The position numbers were made by a program, and so were the translations under genes. Under the pieces are notes generated by a model. It had not been told where the DNA came from. It did not search any database and was given only the letters and a program-made list of their open reading frames with translations. Source: Cellulomonas iranensis NBRC 101100 = JCM 18110 (GTDB taxonomy: Bacteria > Actinomycetota > Actinomycetes > Actinomycetales > Cellulomonadaceae). From it: a stretch of DNA of 39,732 bases. Where the stretch lies: contig NZ_BCRB01000033.1 of assembly GCF_001552375.1 (NCBI RefSeq), positions 1 through 39,732 on the forward strand, in the 5' to 3' direction. Positions 19,226 through 27,656 of this stretch are shown here, piece by piece; positions within the stretch are counted from its first letter, which is position 1; every line of letters begins with the position of its first letter.

Positions 19226-20470
19226 ATGCGACGTCCGGCGCCTCTGCCCCCTCCCCTGCTCCGTCTCGCCCTCCTGCAGGAGGGGCTCGTGTCGACGGCT
19301 CAGTGCGACGCGGCCGGCGTCGGCCGGCACCGCCGCGCTGCGCTGCGGGGCGACGGTTCGCTGGTCCCCGTCGTGCGGGGCGTCCACGACGCCGCCGGCG
19401 CGCTCGTGCGGCGCTACGGACCGCGCGTGCTCGCCGACCCGCCGGACGTGCACGCCGGGGCGACCGGATCCGCGGCCGTGAGCCCTGCGCCGGCGGGACC
19501 TGTGCCCGTGCGACCCGCAGCCGAGGGCGTGACGGTGGCACGGTCGCCCCTGCCGCAGCCGACGCCGCGACAGGGGTGGTCGCCACGGGCGCCGCAGGCG
19601 CAGATGCGCGTGCAGGCGGCGGCCACACCTCCGAGGACTGCGGGCCCCGCAGGCGCACCAGGTGGTGCGGTGCGCGGCGGTCCGGTCGTGCCCGGGGAAC
19701 CGGACCGCGTCGACCGGGGGCACGACCACCGCCGGCGCAGGGCCGCGTGGACGGCGCTGCTCGCGCTCGGGCCGGAGCGCGCGGTGGCGGTCGGCGCCTG
19801 CGCGCTCGCGCTGCACGGCGTCGAGGGGCTGCCGCGGACGATCCGGCCCGAGGCGGCGCTTCCCGTCGTCGGCGGGCGCGACCACCGGGGTGACGCGCGG
19901 GTGCGGCGCTTCCGGACGGGTGACGTCGTGGTCGTGCGGGGTGCGCGTGCCGTGCGACCGGAGCTTGCGCTCGCGCAGGCCGTGTGCGAGCTGTCACGCG
20001 AGCACGCCGTGGGCGTGCTCGACTCGGCCGTCCGCCGCGGCCTCGTGGCACCCGACCTCGCGTGCGTCCGGGCGCTCGCGCGCGGTCGACGCGGGGCCGC
20101 GCGTCTCGCGAGGTGGTGGGAGCTCGTCGACGGGCGCGCGGACTCGCCGCTCGAGACGCGCGCACGGCTGCAGTGCGTCGACGCGGGCCTCGCCCCCGAC
20201 GAGCTGCAGGTGCCGGTGCGCGACGCCGACGGTCGTGTCGTGGCGCGCGGCGACCTGGGTTGGTGGACGCCAGAGGGGCGTCTCGTCGTCGTCGAGATCG
20301 ACGGCGCGGGACCGCACGCGACACCGGCGGCCCTCTACCGGGACCGCGAGCGGCAGAACGCGATCGTCGCGACCGGTGCGCTGCTCCTGCGCTTCACGGC
20401 CGACGACGTCGCCGCAGGGCGCGTCGCGCGCACGCTGGCCCGCCACCTCTCGCGTCCGGCGACCCCGTGA
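19226..20470 (+). CDS. AbiEi-like HTH / DUF559-type nuclease-fold protein
   Basis: A 414-aa protein of uncertain function. Residues about 10-56 (LLRLALLQEGLVSTAQCDAAGVGRHR) look like the winged-helix start of AbiEi-type antitoxin proteins. Residues about 66-168 are a low-complexity Ala/Pro/Arg insert. The middle part includes AVGACALALHGVEGLP. The C-terminus (about 307-400) resembles the Vsr/DUF559 branch of PD-(D/E)XK nucleases: E310 in SPLET, D343 in RGDLGWW, E357 and D359 in VVEIDG, then YRDRERQNAIVATGALLLRFT. No adjacent toxin gene is seen. The ATG at 19226 is preferred because it sits just before the HTH. The longer frame would start inside the likely -10 element. Palindromes lie on both sides. 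Nuclease activity is inferred from the fold only. Confidence 0.75.
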   Translation: MRRPAPLPPPLLRLALLQEGLVSTAQCDAAGVGRHRRAALRGDGSLVPVVRGVHDAAGALVRRYGPRVLADPPDVHAGATGSAAVSPAPAGPVPVRPAAEGVTVARSPLPQPTPRQGWSPRAPQAQMRVQAAATPPRTAGPAGAPGGAVRGGPVVPGEPDRVDRGHDHRRRRAAWTALLALGPERAVAVGACALALHGVEGLPRTIRPEAALPVVGGRDHRGDARVRRFRTGDVVVVRGARAVRPELALAQAVCELSREHAVGVLDSAVRRGLVAPDLACVRALARGRRGAARLARWWELVDGRADSPLETRARLQCVDAGLAPDELQVPVRDADGRVVARGDLGWWTPEGRLVVVEIDGAGPHATPAALYRDRERQNAIVATGALLLRFTADDVAAGRVARTLARHLSRPATP

Positions 20471-20472
20471 AC

Positions 20473-20518
20473 GCGGACTCGTGCCGGTTCTACGGCTTGA
20501 GGACCGGCAGAACCGCGC
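20473..20518. repeat. Imperfect palindromic element B, right of the nuclease gene
   Basis: Left arm 20473-20488, a 14-nt loop and right arm ACCGGCAGAACCGCGC (20503-20518). Eleven of 16 positions pair, and the inner seven (TGCCGGT with ACCGGCA) pair perfectly. The right arm is the reverse complement of element A's left arm at 15 of 16 positions. It starts 3 nt after the nuclease stop codon, so it could also act as that gene's terminator. Confidence 0.75.
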
Positions 20519-20557
20519 GTTCGGCGACGAGGACGGGGGAGGAGGAGAGGACCGGGG

Positions 20558-22213
20558 TCAGAGGGCCGCGACCAGGGCGCGGCCCGTCGTGCGGCCCGTG
20601 AACAGGCAGCCGCCCAGGAACGTGCCCTCGAGCGCGCGGTGGCCGTGCACGCCGCCGCCGCCGAACCCGGCGGCCTCGCCGACCGCCCACAGGCCCGGCA
20701 GGACCTCGCCGTCGGGGCGCAGCACGCGGCCCTCGAGGTCGGTCGCGAGGCCGCCGAGGGTCTTGCGGGTCAGCACCGACAGCCGCACCGCGTACAGCGG
20801 GCCGTGCGCGGGGTCCGTGAGGCGGTGCGGCGGTGCGACGCGGATCGCCTTGTCGACCACGAACCGCCGCGCCATCGCCGTGGCCGTGACCTGCAGGTCC
20901 TTGCCGAGCCCCGTGACGACCTGCGCGTCCCGCAGCGCGATCGTGCGCGCGAGCGCGTCGGGGTCGATCCGTGACGTGCCCGTCAGGGCGTTCATCCCGG
21001 CGGCCAGCTCGGCCGGCGTCGTCGCGGCGACGAACTCCGGCGACCGCTGCGCGAACGTCTCGACCGGGCCGACCGCACCCGGCCTGACCCGCTCGAGCAG
21101 CAGCGCGAGGTCGCGCCCCGTGAGGTCCGGGTTCTGCTCCGAGCCCGAGAGCGCGAACTCCTTGCCGAGGATCGTCCGGTCGAGCACGAACCACGAGTGG
21201 TCGTCGCCGCGGGACGTGACGTGCGTAAGCGCGCCGAGCGAGTCGAACCCCGGGAAGAGCGGAGCCGGCAGCCGGTTGCCGTCCGCGTCGAGCCACAGCG
21301 AGCTCGGACCCGGCAGGATCCGGATGCCGTGCGCCGACCACACCGGCGAGTGGTTCGTGACGCCCTCCGGGTAGTGCCACATGCGGCCCTCGTGCGCGAC
21401 GTGCGCGCCCGCGGCGCGCGCGGCCTCGATGCCCGACCCGTCGACGTGGTCCGGCACGCCCGACAGCATGCGTGCGGGCAGCCGACCGGCCGCCGCGGGC
21501 CACGTCGCGCGCACCAGGTCGTGGTTGGCGCCGATCCCGCCCGTCGCGACGACGACCGCGGCGGCCTCGACCTCGAACGGCCGGACGACCGTGCGCGACG
21601 ACGGCGCACCGCGCTCCGCCGCGTCGGGTGCCAGCACGTCGCCCCGCACGCCCGTGACGCGGCCGTCGGTCGTCGTCAGCCCCGTCACGCGGTGGCGGAA
21701 GCGCACCTCGACGCGGCCGTCGCGGTGCGCGTCGAGCAGCACCCGCACGAACGGCTCGAGCACACCCGGCCCCGTGCCCCACGTGACGTGGAACCGCGGC
21801 ACCGAGTTGCCGTGCCCGTCCGCGAGGTACCCGCCGCGCTCCGCCCACTGCACGAGCGGGAACCACCGCACCCCGAGGCGGTGCAGCCAGTCCCGCATGC
21901 CGCCCGCGGCGAAGTCCACGAACCCCTCGGCCCACGCGCGGCCCCACCGGTCAGCGCCGTCGTCGGCGAACGCCGCCGACCCCAGCCAGTCGGACAGCGC
22001 GAGCTCGGCGCTGTCGCGCACGCCGAGACGCCGCTGCTCGGGCGAGTCGACGAGGAACAGGCCCCCGAACGACCACCACGCCTGCCCGCCGAGGCTCGCC
22101 GGCGGCTCGGCGTCCAGCAGCAGCACGCGCCGGCCGGCGGTGACGAGCTCGGCGGTCGTGACCAGACCCGCGAGCCCGGCACCGACGACCACGACGTCGG
22201 GGGTGTGCGTCAT
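20558..22213 (-). CDS. FAD-dependent dehydrogenase (KstD/fumarate-reductase-like flavoprotein)
   Basis: A 551-aa flavoprotein. The N-terminal dinucleotide fold is VVVVGAGLAGLVTTAELV (GxGxxG at 11-16), followed by the acidic end of the second strand LLLDAE. AAAVVVATGGIGANHDLVRATWP is typical of the fumarate reductase/3-ketosteroid dehydrogenase superfamily. The C-terminal FAD segment is LPGLWAVGEAAGFGGGGVHGHRALEGTFLGGCLFTGR. There is no signal peptide or membrane segment. The substrate cannot be told from the sequence. Similar proteins in mycobacteria are annotated simply as FAD-binding dehydrogenases. It starts 33 nt after the glgX stop and may share its transcript. The etfBA genes nearby could in principle carry its electrons, but they are on the other strand. 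Confidence 0.85.
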   Translation of the reverse strand: MTHTPDVVVVGAGLAGLVTTAELVTAGRRVLLLDAEPPASLGGQAWWSFGGLFLVDSPEQRRLGVRDSAELALSDWLGSAAFADDGADRWGRAWAEGFVDFAAGGMRDWLHRLGVRWFPLVQWAERGGYLADGHGNSVPRFHVTWGTGPGVLEPFVRVLLDAHRDGRVEVRFRHRVTGLTTTDGRVTGVRGDVLAPDAAERGAPSSRTVVRPFEVEAAAVVVATGGIGANHDLVRATWPAAAGRLPARMLSGVPDHVDGSGIEAARAAGAHVAHEGRMWHYPEGVTNHSPVWSAHGIRILPGPSSLWLDADGNRLPAPLFPGFDSLGALTHVTSRGDDHSWFVLDRTILGKEFALSGSEQNPDLTGRDLALLLERVRPGAVGPVETFAQRSPEFVAATTPAELAAGMNALTGTSRIDPDALARTIALRDAQVVTGLGKDLQVTATAMARRFVVDKAIRVAPPHRLTDPAHGPLYAVRLSVLTRKTLGGLATDLEGRVLRPDGEVLPGLWAVGEAAGFGGGGVHGHRALEGTFLGGCLFTGRTTGRALVAAL

Positions 22214-22246
22214 GCGCGCACGCTACCGCCCCGCCGGCGCGCGACG

Positions 22247-24448
22247 TCAGGGGCGCACGTACACGCGCATGCTCAGCGGCTCGACCGTGGTGGTCGAGCC
22301 GCCCGGCAGGTGCAGCCCGCCCGAGATCGCGGCGGTCGAGACCTCCGACGGGTGCTCCCACACCGAGTCCCACGCGAGCGTCCACGGTGCGGGGTGCCCG
22401 TCGACGAGCGTCACCTCGACCGCGTCGAGCGCGCCGTTCACCACCAGCAGCACCTGGTCGTCGTCGGGCGGCGGTGCGACGCGCAGCATCTGGAACGTGC
22501 GGACCGACGCGTCGTGCCACCGGGCGTGGTCGAACGCGACGCCGTCGGCGCCGTACCACCCGAGGTCGGGCGGACCGCCCTCGACGCGCGGCCGTCCGGT
22601 GTAGAACGTCTCGGTGCGCAGCGCCGCGTGCTCGCGCCGCAGCAGCAGCAGGTGCCGCGCGGTCGCGAGCTGGTCGGCGCGCCACGGCGACAGGTCCCAC
22701 CGCACCCACGAGAGCTCGTTGTCCTGGCAGTACGCGTTGTTGTTGCCGCGCTGCGTGCGGCCCGTCTCGTCGCCCGCCGTGACCATGGGCGTGCCGGCCG
22801 CGAGCACGAGCGTCGCGAAGAGGTTGCGGACCGACCGGCGCCGCAGGGGCGCGACGTCGACCGCGGGGGAGTCCTGCTGCACCGGGCCCTCGACGCCGTG
22901 GTTCCACGAGCGGTTGTCGTCCGACCCGTCGCGGTTCTGCTCGCCGTTCGCGGCGTTGTGCTTGTGGTCGTACGCGACGAGGTCGGCCATCGTGAACCCG
23001 TCGTGCGCCGTCACGTAGTTGACCGACGCGCGCGGCCCGCGCTGCAGCGGGGGCGTGCCCGAGCCGAACAGGTCGACCGACCCCGACAGCCGCGTCGCGA
23101 GGTCGCGCACGCGGTGACCCGGCAGCCCGTGCGCGGCGCGGCCGGGGTCGGCCAGCCAGAACGACCGCACGGCGTTGCGGAACCGGTCGTTCCACTCGGC
23201 GAACGGCGCCGGGAACTGGCCCGTGCGCCAGCCGCCGGGGCCCACGTCCCACGGCTCGGCGACGAGCTTGAGCCCGGCGAGCGACGGGTCGGTCGCGGCC
23301 GCGACGAGCGTCGCGTGGTCGGGCCGGAACCCCTCGGGGCTGCGGCCGAGCGTCACGGCGAGGTCGAAGCGGAAGCCGTCGACGCCCACGACGTCGGCCC
23401 AGTACCGCAGCGAGTCCAGCGTCATGCCGACGACGCCGTCGCGCCGGAAGTCGAGCGAGTTGCCGGTGCCGGTCACGTCCACGAGCGTCGCGGGGACCGC
23501 GCCGTCGTGGCTGTAGTAGTACGCGTTGTCGAGCCCGCGCCACGACAGGTGCTGGCCGGGCAGGCCGCCCTCGCACGTGTGGTTGTAGACGACGTCGAGC
23601 AGCACCTCGAGCCCGGCCTCGTGCAGCGCGTGCACGGTCGCGCGCACCTCGTCGAGCACGGCGGCGGGCCCGGCGGCGCGCGCGGCCGCCGTGGCGTACG
23701 CCGCGTGCGGCGCGAAGAACCCGAGCGTCGAGTAGCCCCAGTAGTTGGTCAGTCCCTTGGCGACCAGGTGCGGCTCGGACGTGAACGCGTGGACCGGCAG
23801 CAGCTCGAGCGCCGTGACGCCCAGGCCGAGCAGGTGGTCGACGACCGCGGGGTGCGCGAGGCCCGCGTACGTGCCGCGCAGCTCCTCGGGCACGTCGGGG
23901 TGCAGCCGCGTGAGCCCCTTGGTGTGCGCCTCGTAGACGACCGTGCGGGACCACGGCGTCCACGGGCGGTTCGCGGCCGGGTCGGGACCGGGCAGCGCGC
24001 GCGTGTCGACGACCACGCCGTGCGGGACGTGCCCGGCGGAGTCGCGATCGTCGGCCGGCCCGTACGGGTCGCCCGTCAGGTCGTCGCCCACGACGTGGCC
24101 GTACGTCTCGGGCCCGTACCCCAGCTCGCCGACCAGCCCGCGCGCGTACGGGTCCACCAGCAGCTTGGCCGGGTTGTACCGCAGGCCGTAGCCGGGCTCC
24201 CACGCGCCGTGCGCGCGGAACCCGTACCGCTGACCCGCGCGCACGCCGGGCACCGAGGCCGACCAGACGCCGAGCCGCGGGCCGGCCAGCGGCACGCGCC
24301 GCTCGGCGGGCGCGTCGAGCGGGCCGTCGAGCAGGCACAGCTCGACCGCGGTCGCGTGCGGCGCGAGCACGGCGACGTCGACGCCCGTCCCGGTGACGTG
24401 CACGCCGAGGCGGGGCGGACGGTGTCGCTCGGTCGTCTCGGCCACCAC
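22247..24448 (-). CDS. glgX: Glycogen debranching enzyme GlgX (GH13_11)
   Basis: A 733-aa isoamylase-type enzyme that hydrolyses alpha-1,6 branch points of glycogen trimmed by phosphorylase. An N-terminal CBM48-like domain (about 12-155, with GFRAHG and YNPAKLLVDPYAR) precedes the barrel. Motifs are TVVYEAHTKGLTRLHPDVPE, LLDVVYNHTCEG, D362 in GVDGFRFDLA, E398 in LVAEPWDVGPGGW and D483 in TAHDGFTMADLV, plus NGEQNRDGSDDNRSWNHG and GDETGRTQRGNNNAYCQDNE, both diagnostic of GlgX. The GTG at 24448 is chosen because the frame further upstream is antisense to etfB. A second GTG follows directly. It complements glgB and glgE in glucan turnover. Confidence 0.96.
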   Translation of the reverse strand: MVAETTERHRPPRLGVHVTGTGVDVAVLAPHATAVELCLLDGPLDAPAERRVPLAGPRLGVWSASVPGVRAGQRYGFRAHGAWEPGYGLRYNPAKLLVDPYARGLVGELGYGPETYGHVVGDDLTGDPYGPADDRDSAGHVPHGVVVDTRALPGPDPAANRPWTPWSRTVVYEAHTKGLTRLHPDVPEELRGTYAGLAHPAVVDHLLGLGVTALELLPVHAFTSEPHLVAKGLTNYWGYSTLGFFAPHAAYATAAARAAGPAAVLDEVRATVHALHEAGLEVLLDVVYNHTCEGGLPGQHLSWRGLDNAYYYSHDGAVPATLVDVTGTGNSLDFRRDGVVGMTLDSLRYWADVVGVDGFRFDLAVTLGRSPEGFRPDHATLVAAATDPSLAGLKLVAEPWDVGPGGWRTGQFPAPFAEWNDRFRNAVRSFWLADPGRAAHGLPGHRVRDLATRLSGSVDLFGSGTPPLQRGPRASVNYVTAHDGFTMADLVAYDHKHNAANGEQNRDGSDDNRSWNHGVEGPVQQDSPAVDVAPLRRRSVRNLFATLVLAAGTPMVTAGDETGRTQRGNNNAYCQDNELSWVRWDLSPWRADQLATARHLLLLRREHAALRTETFYTGRPRVEGGPPDLGWYGADGVAFDHARWHDASVRTFQMLRVAPPPDDDQVLLVVNGALDAVEVTLVDGHPAPWTLAWDSVWEHPSEVSTAAISGGLHLPGGSTTTVEPLSMRVYVRP

Positions 24449-24534
24449 CCCATCGTGCCAGGACGCACGTCCGGGACGTGGCCGGCGTTGCCCACGTGGC
24501 GAACACCACCTCCGACGGGCGGGGCCGGTGAGGG

Positions 24535-24550
24535 TACCCTTCGCCGGGTG
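24535..24550 (+). promoter_or_regulatory. Putative leaderless promoter of etfB
   Basis: TACCCT (24535-24540), 7 nt, then the GTG start of etfB at 24548. The spacing is the same as at glgE, again without a ribosome site. Confidence 0.5.
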
Positions 24551-25342
24551 AGGATCGTCGTCTGCGTGAAGTTCGTCCCCGACATCCAGTCCGACCGGCA
24601 GCTCGGTGCCGACGGGCGCGTCGTGCGCGACGGCGGTGACGGCACCCTCAACGAGCTCGACGAGAACGCCGTCGAGGCCGCGCTCGCGCTCGCCGAGGAG
24701 CACGACGGCGAGGTCGTGGTCCTGACGGCGGGCCCGGACGACGCGGTCGACGCGGTCCGCAAGGGCCTGCAGATGGGCGCCGACGAGGCGGTCCACGTGC
24801 TCGACGACGACGTCGCGGGCTCGGACGCGATCGGCACGGCGACCGTGCTCGCGGCCGCCGTCCGTCACCTGTCGGCCGACGCCCCGGTCGACCTCGTGCT
24901 CACGGGCATGGCCGGCCTCGACGGCCTCACGTCGCTGCTGCCCGCCGCGCTCGCCGAGCTGCTCGACCTGCCGGCGCTGCCGCTCGCGTCGTCGCTCGAC
25001 GTCGACGTCGACGCGCGCACCGCGACGGTCGTGCGGCGCCTGGACCACGCGACCGAGACGCTCACGGCCCCGCTGCCGGCCGTGGTGTCGGTGACCGACG
25101 GCATCAACGAGCCGCGCTACCCGAACTTCAAGGGCATCATGGCCGCCCGCAAGAAGCCCGTCGCGACGCTCACGCTCGCCGACCTGGGCGTCGACCCCGC
25201 GACCGTGGGGGCCGCGGGCGCCCGCACGCAGGTCCTCGAGGCCGCCCCGCGACCGCCGCGCGAGGACCGCGTCCTGCTCACCGACACCGGTGACGCCGGG
25301 ACGCGGCTCGCCGCGTGGCTCGTCGAGCGCAAGCTCGTCTGA
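24548..25342 (+). CDS. etfB: Electron transfer flavoprotein beta subunit
   Basis: A 264-aa soluble subunit that binds AMP and, with EtfA, carries electrons from acyl-CoA and other flavin dehydrogenases toward the quinone pool. The N-terminus RIVVCVKFVPD, the NELDENAVEAALAL segment near 36-50 and GLQMGADEAVHV are standard. The family signature lies around 185-206, with VTDGINEPRYPNFKGIMAA then RKKPVATLTLADLG. Length is normal. The GTG at 24548 is the only start compatible with the family N-terminus. It is followed 46 nt later by etfA. The two form an operon. Confidence 0.97.
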   Translation: MRIVVCVKFVPDIQSDRQLGADGRVVRDGGDGTLNELDENAVEAALALAEEHDGEVVVLTAGPDDAVDAVRKGLQMGADEAVHVLDDDVAGSDAIGTATVLAAAVRHLSADAPVDLVLTGMAGLDGLTSLLPAALAELLDLPALPLASSLDVDVDARTATVVRRLDHATETLTAPLPAVVSVTDGINEPRYPNFKGIMAARKKPVATLTLADLGVDPATVGAAGARTQVLEAAPRPPREDRVLLTDTGDAGTRLAAWLVERKLV

Positions 25343-25388
25343 GCGCGGCCCGCCCCCACCCCGTCGCCCGCACCACCGGAGGACCGTC

Positions 25389-26369
25389 GTGACCGCCACC
25401 CCCGTGCTCGTCCTGCTCGACCACGCCCCCGACGGCACGCTGCGCGCCCCCGTGCGCGAGCTGCTGACCCTCGCGCGCGACCTCGCGGGCGACGCGGGCG
25501 TGCACGGCGTGTGGGCCGGTGACCAGGACGTCGCCGCCGCCCGGCCCGTGCTCGCGGCGCAGGGCGTGACCGCCGTGCACCGCCTGGTCACGGACGCGGA
25601 CCCGCACGTGTCGGACGTGCTCGCCGACGGGCTGCAGGCCGCGCTCGCAGCCACCGGGTCGACGCTGCTGCTGCTCGTGTCGTCGTTCGAGAACAAGGAG
25701 GCGGCGGCGCGCCTCGCGGTCCGCACGGGCGCGGGCGTCGTCACCGACGTCGACGGGCTGACGCTCGAGGACGGCCGCGTGGTCGCGCACAAGACCGTGC
25801 TGGCCGGCACGTGGACGACGCGCTGCGCGGTGACCACGCCGACGGCCGTCGTCACGGTCAAGGCGAACGCGGTGCCCGCGCAGGACGCGCCCGCGCCGAG
25901 CGACCCGCGGGTCGAGGACCTGCCCGTCGCGGTGCGTCCGTCCTCGACGCGGGTCACGGTCGTCGAGCGCAGCGAGCACGCGGCGTCGGGGCGCCCCGAC
26001 CTCGGCTCGGCGAACGTCGTCGTCGTCGGCGGCCGCGGCACCGAGGGCGACTTCTCGCCCGTCGAGGAGCTCGCCGACGTGCTCGGGGGCGCGGTCGGCG
26101 CGACGCGCGTCGCGACGGACGAGGGCTGGATCGGGCACGACGCGCAGATCGGCCAGACCGGTGTGACGGTGTCGCCGCGGCTCTACGTCGGCGCGGGCGT
26201 GTCGGGCGCCGTGCACCACCGTGGCGGCATGCAGGCGTCGGGCACCATCGTCGCGGTCAACAGCGACCCCGACGCACCGATCTTCGAGATCGCCGACTTC
26301 GGGATCGTGGGCGACCTGTTCACGGTGCTGCCGCAGACGGCCGCGGAGCTGCGCCGGCTCCAGGGCTGA
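25389..26369 (+). CDS. etfA: Electron transfer flavoprotein alpha subunit
   Basis: A 326-aa subunit that holds the FAD and pairs with EtfB. An N-terminal alpha/beta domain (residues 1 to about 190) precedes the FAD domain, which begins ANVVVVGGRGTEGDFSPVEELA. The signature GVSGAVHHRGGMQASGTIVA, then NSDPDAPIFEIADFGIVGDLF, is near the C-terminus. A CGGAGGA site precedes the GTG at 25389. It closes the two-gene operon and is convergent with a phosphotransferase gene, with a hairpin between. No etf:quinone oxidoreductase gene lies in the window. Confidence 0.97.
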   Translation: MTATPVLVLLDHAPDGTLRAPVRELLTLARDLAGDAGVHGVWAGDQDVAAARPVLAAQGVTAVHRLVTDADPHVSDVLADGLQAALAATGSTLLLLVSSFENKEAAARLAVRTGAGVVTDVDGLTLEDGRVVAHKTVLAGTWTTRCAVTTPTAVVTVKANAVPAQDAPAPSDPRVEDLPVAVRPSSTRVTVVERSEHAASGRPDLGSANVVVVGGRGTEGDFSPVEELADVLGGAVGATRVATDEGWIGHDAQIGQTGVTVSPRLYVGAGVSGAVHHRGGMQASGTIVAVNSDPDAPIFEIADFGIVGDLFTVLPQTAAELRRLQG

Positions 26370-26392
26370 CGTCGGTCGCTGCTCGCGTGCCG

Positions 26393-26412
26393 GGCGGCGT
26401 CCTCACGCCGCC
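26393..26412. terminator. Hairpin between convergent etfA and phosphotransferase genes
   Basis: GGCGGCGT (26393-26400) pairs perfectly with ACGCCGCC (26405-26412) around the loop CCTC. It is 23 nt after the etfA stop. Confidence 0.6.
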
Positions 26413-26488
26413 GTGGCGGGGAGCGCGTGGCCCGGACCGCGCGTGACGGGTGCGGTGCCGGGCCGAGCCGCGGGCGGTCGTCCGGTCG

Positions 26489-27481
26489 TCAGGCGATGTC
26501 GCGCAGCCACCGCAGGGTCGCGCCGGCCTGCGCCGCCTGGAACGCGCGCAGGTTGGGGATCCCCGGGGGTGCGGGCTGCCCCGACGACCACGCGAAGTAC
26601 CCGGCCAGCCCGGACAGCGCCGCGCGGAGCTGGTCGACCGAGACGCCGTCGGCCACCGCGCTCTGGCTGAACAGCCACGCGGGGTCGCCCGCCCCGCCCT
26701 GCAGGGCCACGCTCGGCAGCATGAACGCCAGGTCGAGCCACGGCGCGCCGACGCTCGCGTGCGGCCAGTCGATCAGCCAGACGCGGTCGTGGCCGTCCTC
26801 GATCATGACGTTGTCCGCGCGCAGGTCGCCGTGCACGAGCGCGTCACCCGCGCACGCCCGCAGCGCGTCCTGCTCCCAGCGCACGAGGTCGTCGAGGTGC
26901 TCGACCGCCCACCGGCCGGGCTCGTCGATCGCGGTCGCGACGCGCTCGCGCTCGGCGGGGGCGGCGCGCAGCATCCGGCGCCAGCCGGTGAAGTCCTCGG
27001 CGAGCTGGTCGTCCGTGCGCGGCAGCGCGTGCCCCGGGGTCGGCTCGCAGTGCGCCAGGTCGTCGATCGCGGCGAGCACGAGCGCGAGGTCGTCGGCGCG
27101 CCACGGCAGCTCGGGCGAGCGGCCGTGCACGGCGTCGAAGCCGAGGATGACCCAGTGGCCGTCGTCGTGCCACCAGCGCAGCGGCGGTGCCGGCACCTGC
27201 GAGGGCAGCGCCGCGGCGGCACGGATCTCGGCGCGCGCGAGCTGCGGTGAGGTCGGGTTCTGGTCGGGCGACACGGCCTTGACGAAGACGGCCCGGCCGT
27301 CGGTGAGCTCGAGCACGGCGCAGAACCCGGGGGAGAAGCCGCTGGTGGCCGACGTCTCGGCCGTGACGCGCGCGCCGGCGAGGGTCTCGATGCGGTCCCG
27401 CACGGCCCGCGGAAGGTCGCGCCAGTCGAGCCGCTGTCCGCCGAAGGCGAGCGGCAGCGCGATGACGTCGTCGGCACTCAC
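26489..27481 (-). CDS. APH-fold phosphotransferase of unknown substrate
   Basis: A 330-aa soluble kinase-like protein of the aminoglycoside phosphotransferase/choline kinase fold. It shows a probable ATP lysine K68 (AVFVKAVS), the catalytic loop [14 protein letters not shown] with D219, and the metal-binding [18 protein letters not shown] with D238. Family members act on antibiotics, choline, homoserine, sugars or other small molecules, and nothing here settles which. The GTG at 27481 is preferred. CAGGAT lies 6 nt upstream and could be a -10 of a leaderless message, or its AGGA a ribosome site. It is a lone gene, convergent with etfA and divergent from the cysteine desulfurase. Confidence 0.85.
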   Translation of the reverse strand: MSADDVIALPLAFGGQRLDWRDLPRAVRDRIETLAGARVTAETSATSGFSPGFCAVLELTDGRAVFVKAVSPDQNPTSPQLARAEIRAAAALPSQVPAPPLRWWHDDGHWVILGFDAVHGRSPELPWRADDLALVLAAIDDLAHCEPTPGHALPRTDDQLAEDFTGWRRMLRAAPAERERVATAIDEPGRWAVEHLDDLVRWEQDALRACAGDALVHGDLRADNVMIEDGHDRVWLIDWPHASVGAPWLDLAFMLPSVALQGGAGDPAWLFSQSAVADGVSVDQLRAALSGLAGYFAWSSGQPAPPGIPNLRAFQAAQAGATLRWLRDIA

Positions 27482-27641
27482 GCTGACATCCTGCCAGCAA
27501 GACGGCCCCTCGGGTCGCGCGATCGCCCGCGGCGTGCGGGGGAAACGTGCCGACCGTGGGGGAGAGTCGTGGCCCGGGCCTCGCGGCGGCCCGGCGCCGA
27601 CCTCGGTGGGGAAGCGGCGCCGGGGCCCGCGGGCACGTTCG

Positions 27642-27656
27642 TAGACTGTCGACGTG
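27642..27656 (+). promoter_or_regulatory. Putative leaderless promoter of the cysteine desulfurase operon
   Basis: TAGACT (27642-27647), 6 nt (GTCGAC), then the GTG start at 27654. There is no ribosome site and no clear -35. Confidence 0.5.

Noticed and set aside
18915..20530. Classical insertion sequence with target-site duplication around the nuclease gene
   Set aside because: The ends are inverted, but no clean direct duplication flanks them and no transposase motif is seen, so it is kept only as a candidate cassette.
24449..26041. Long upstream extension of the glgX frame
   Set aside because: It is antisense to etfB and etfA, and the family N-terminus lies at about 24448.
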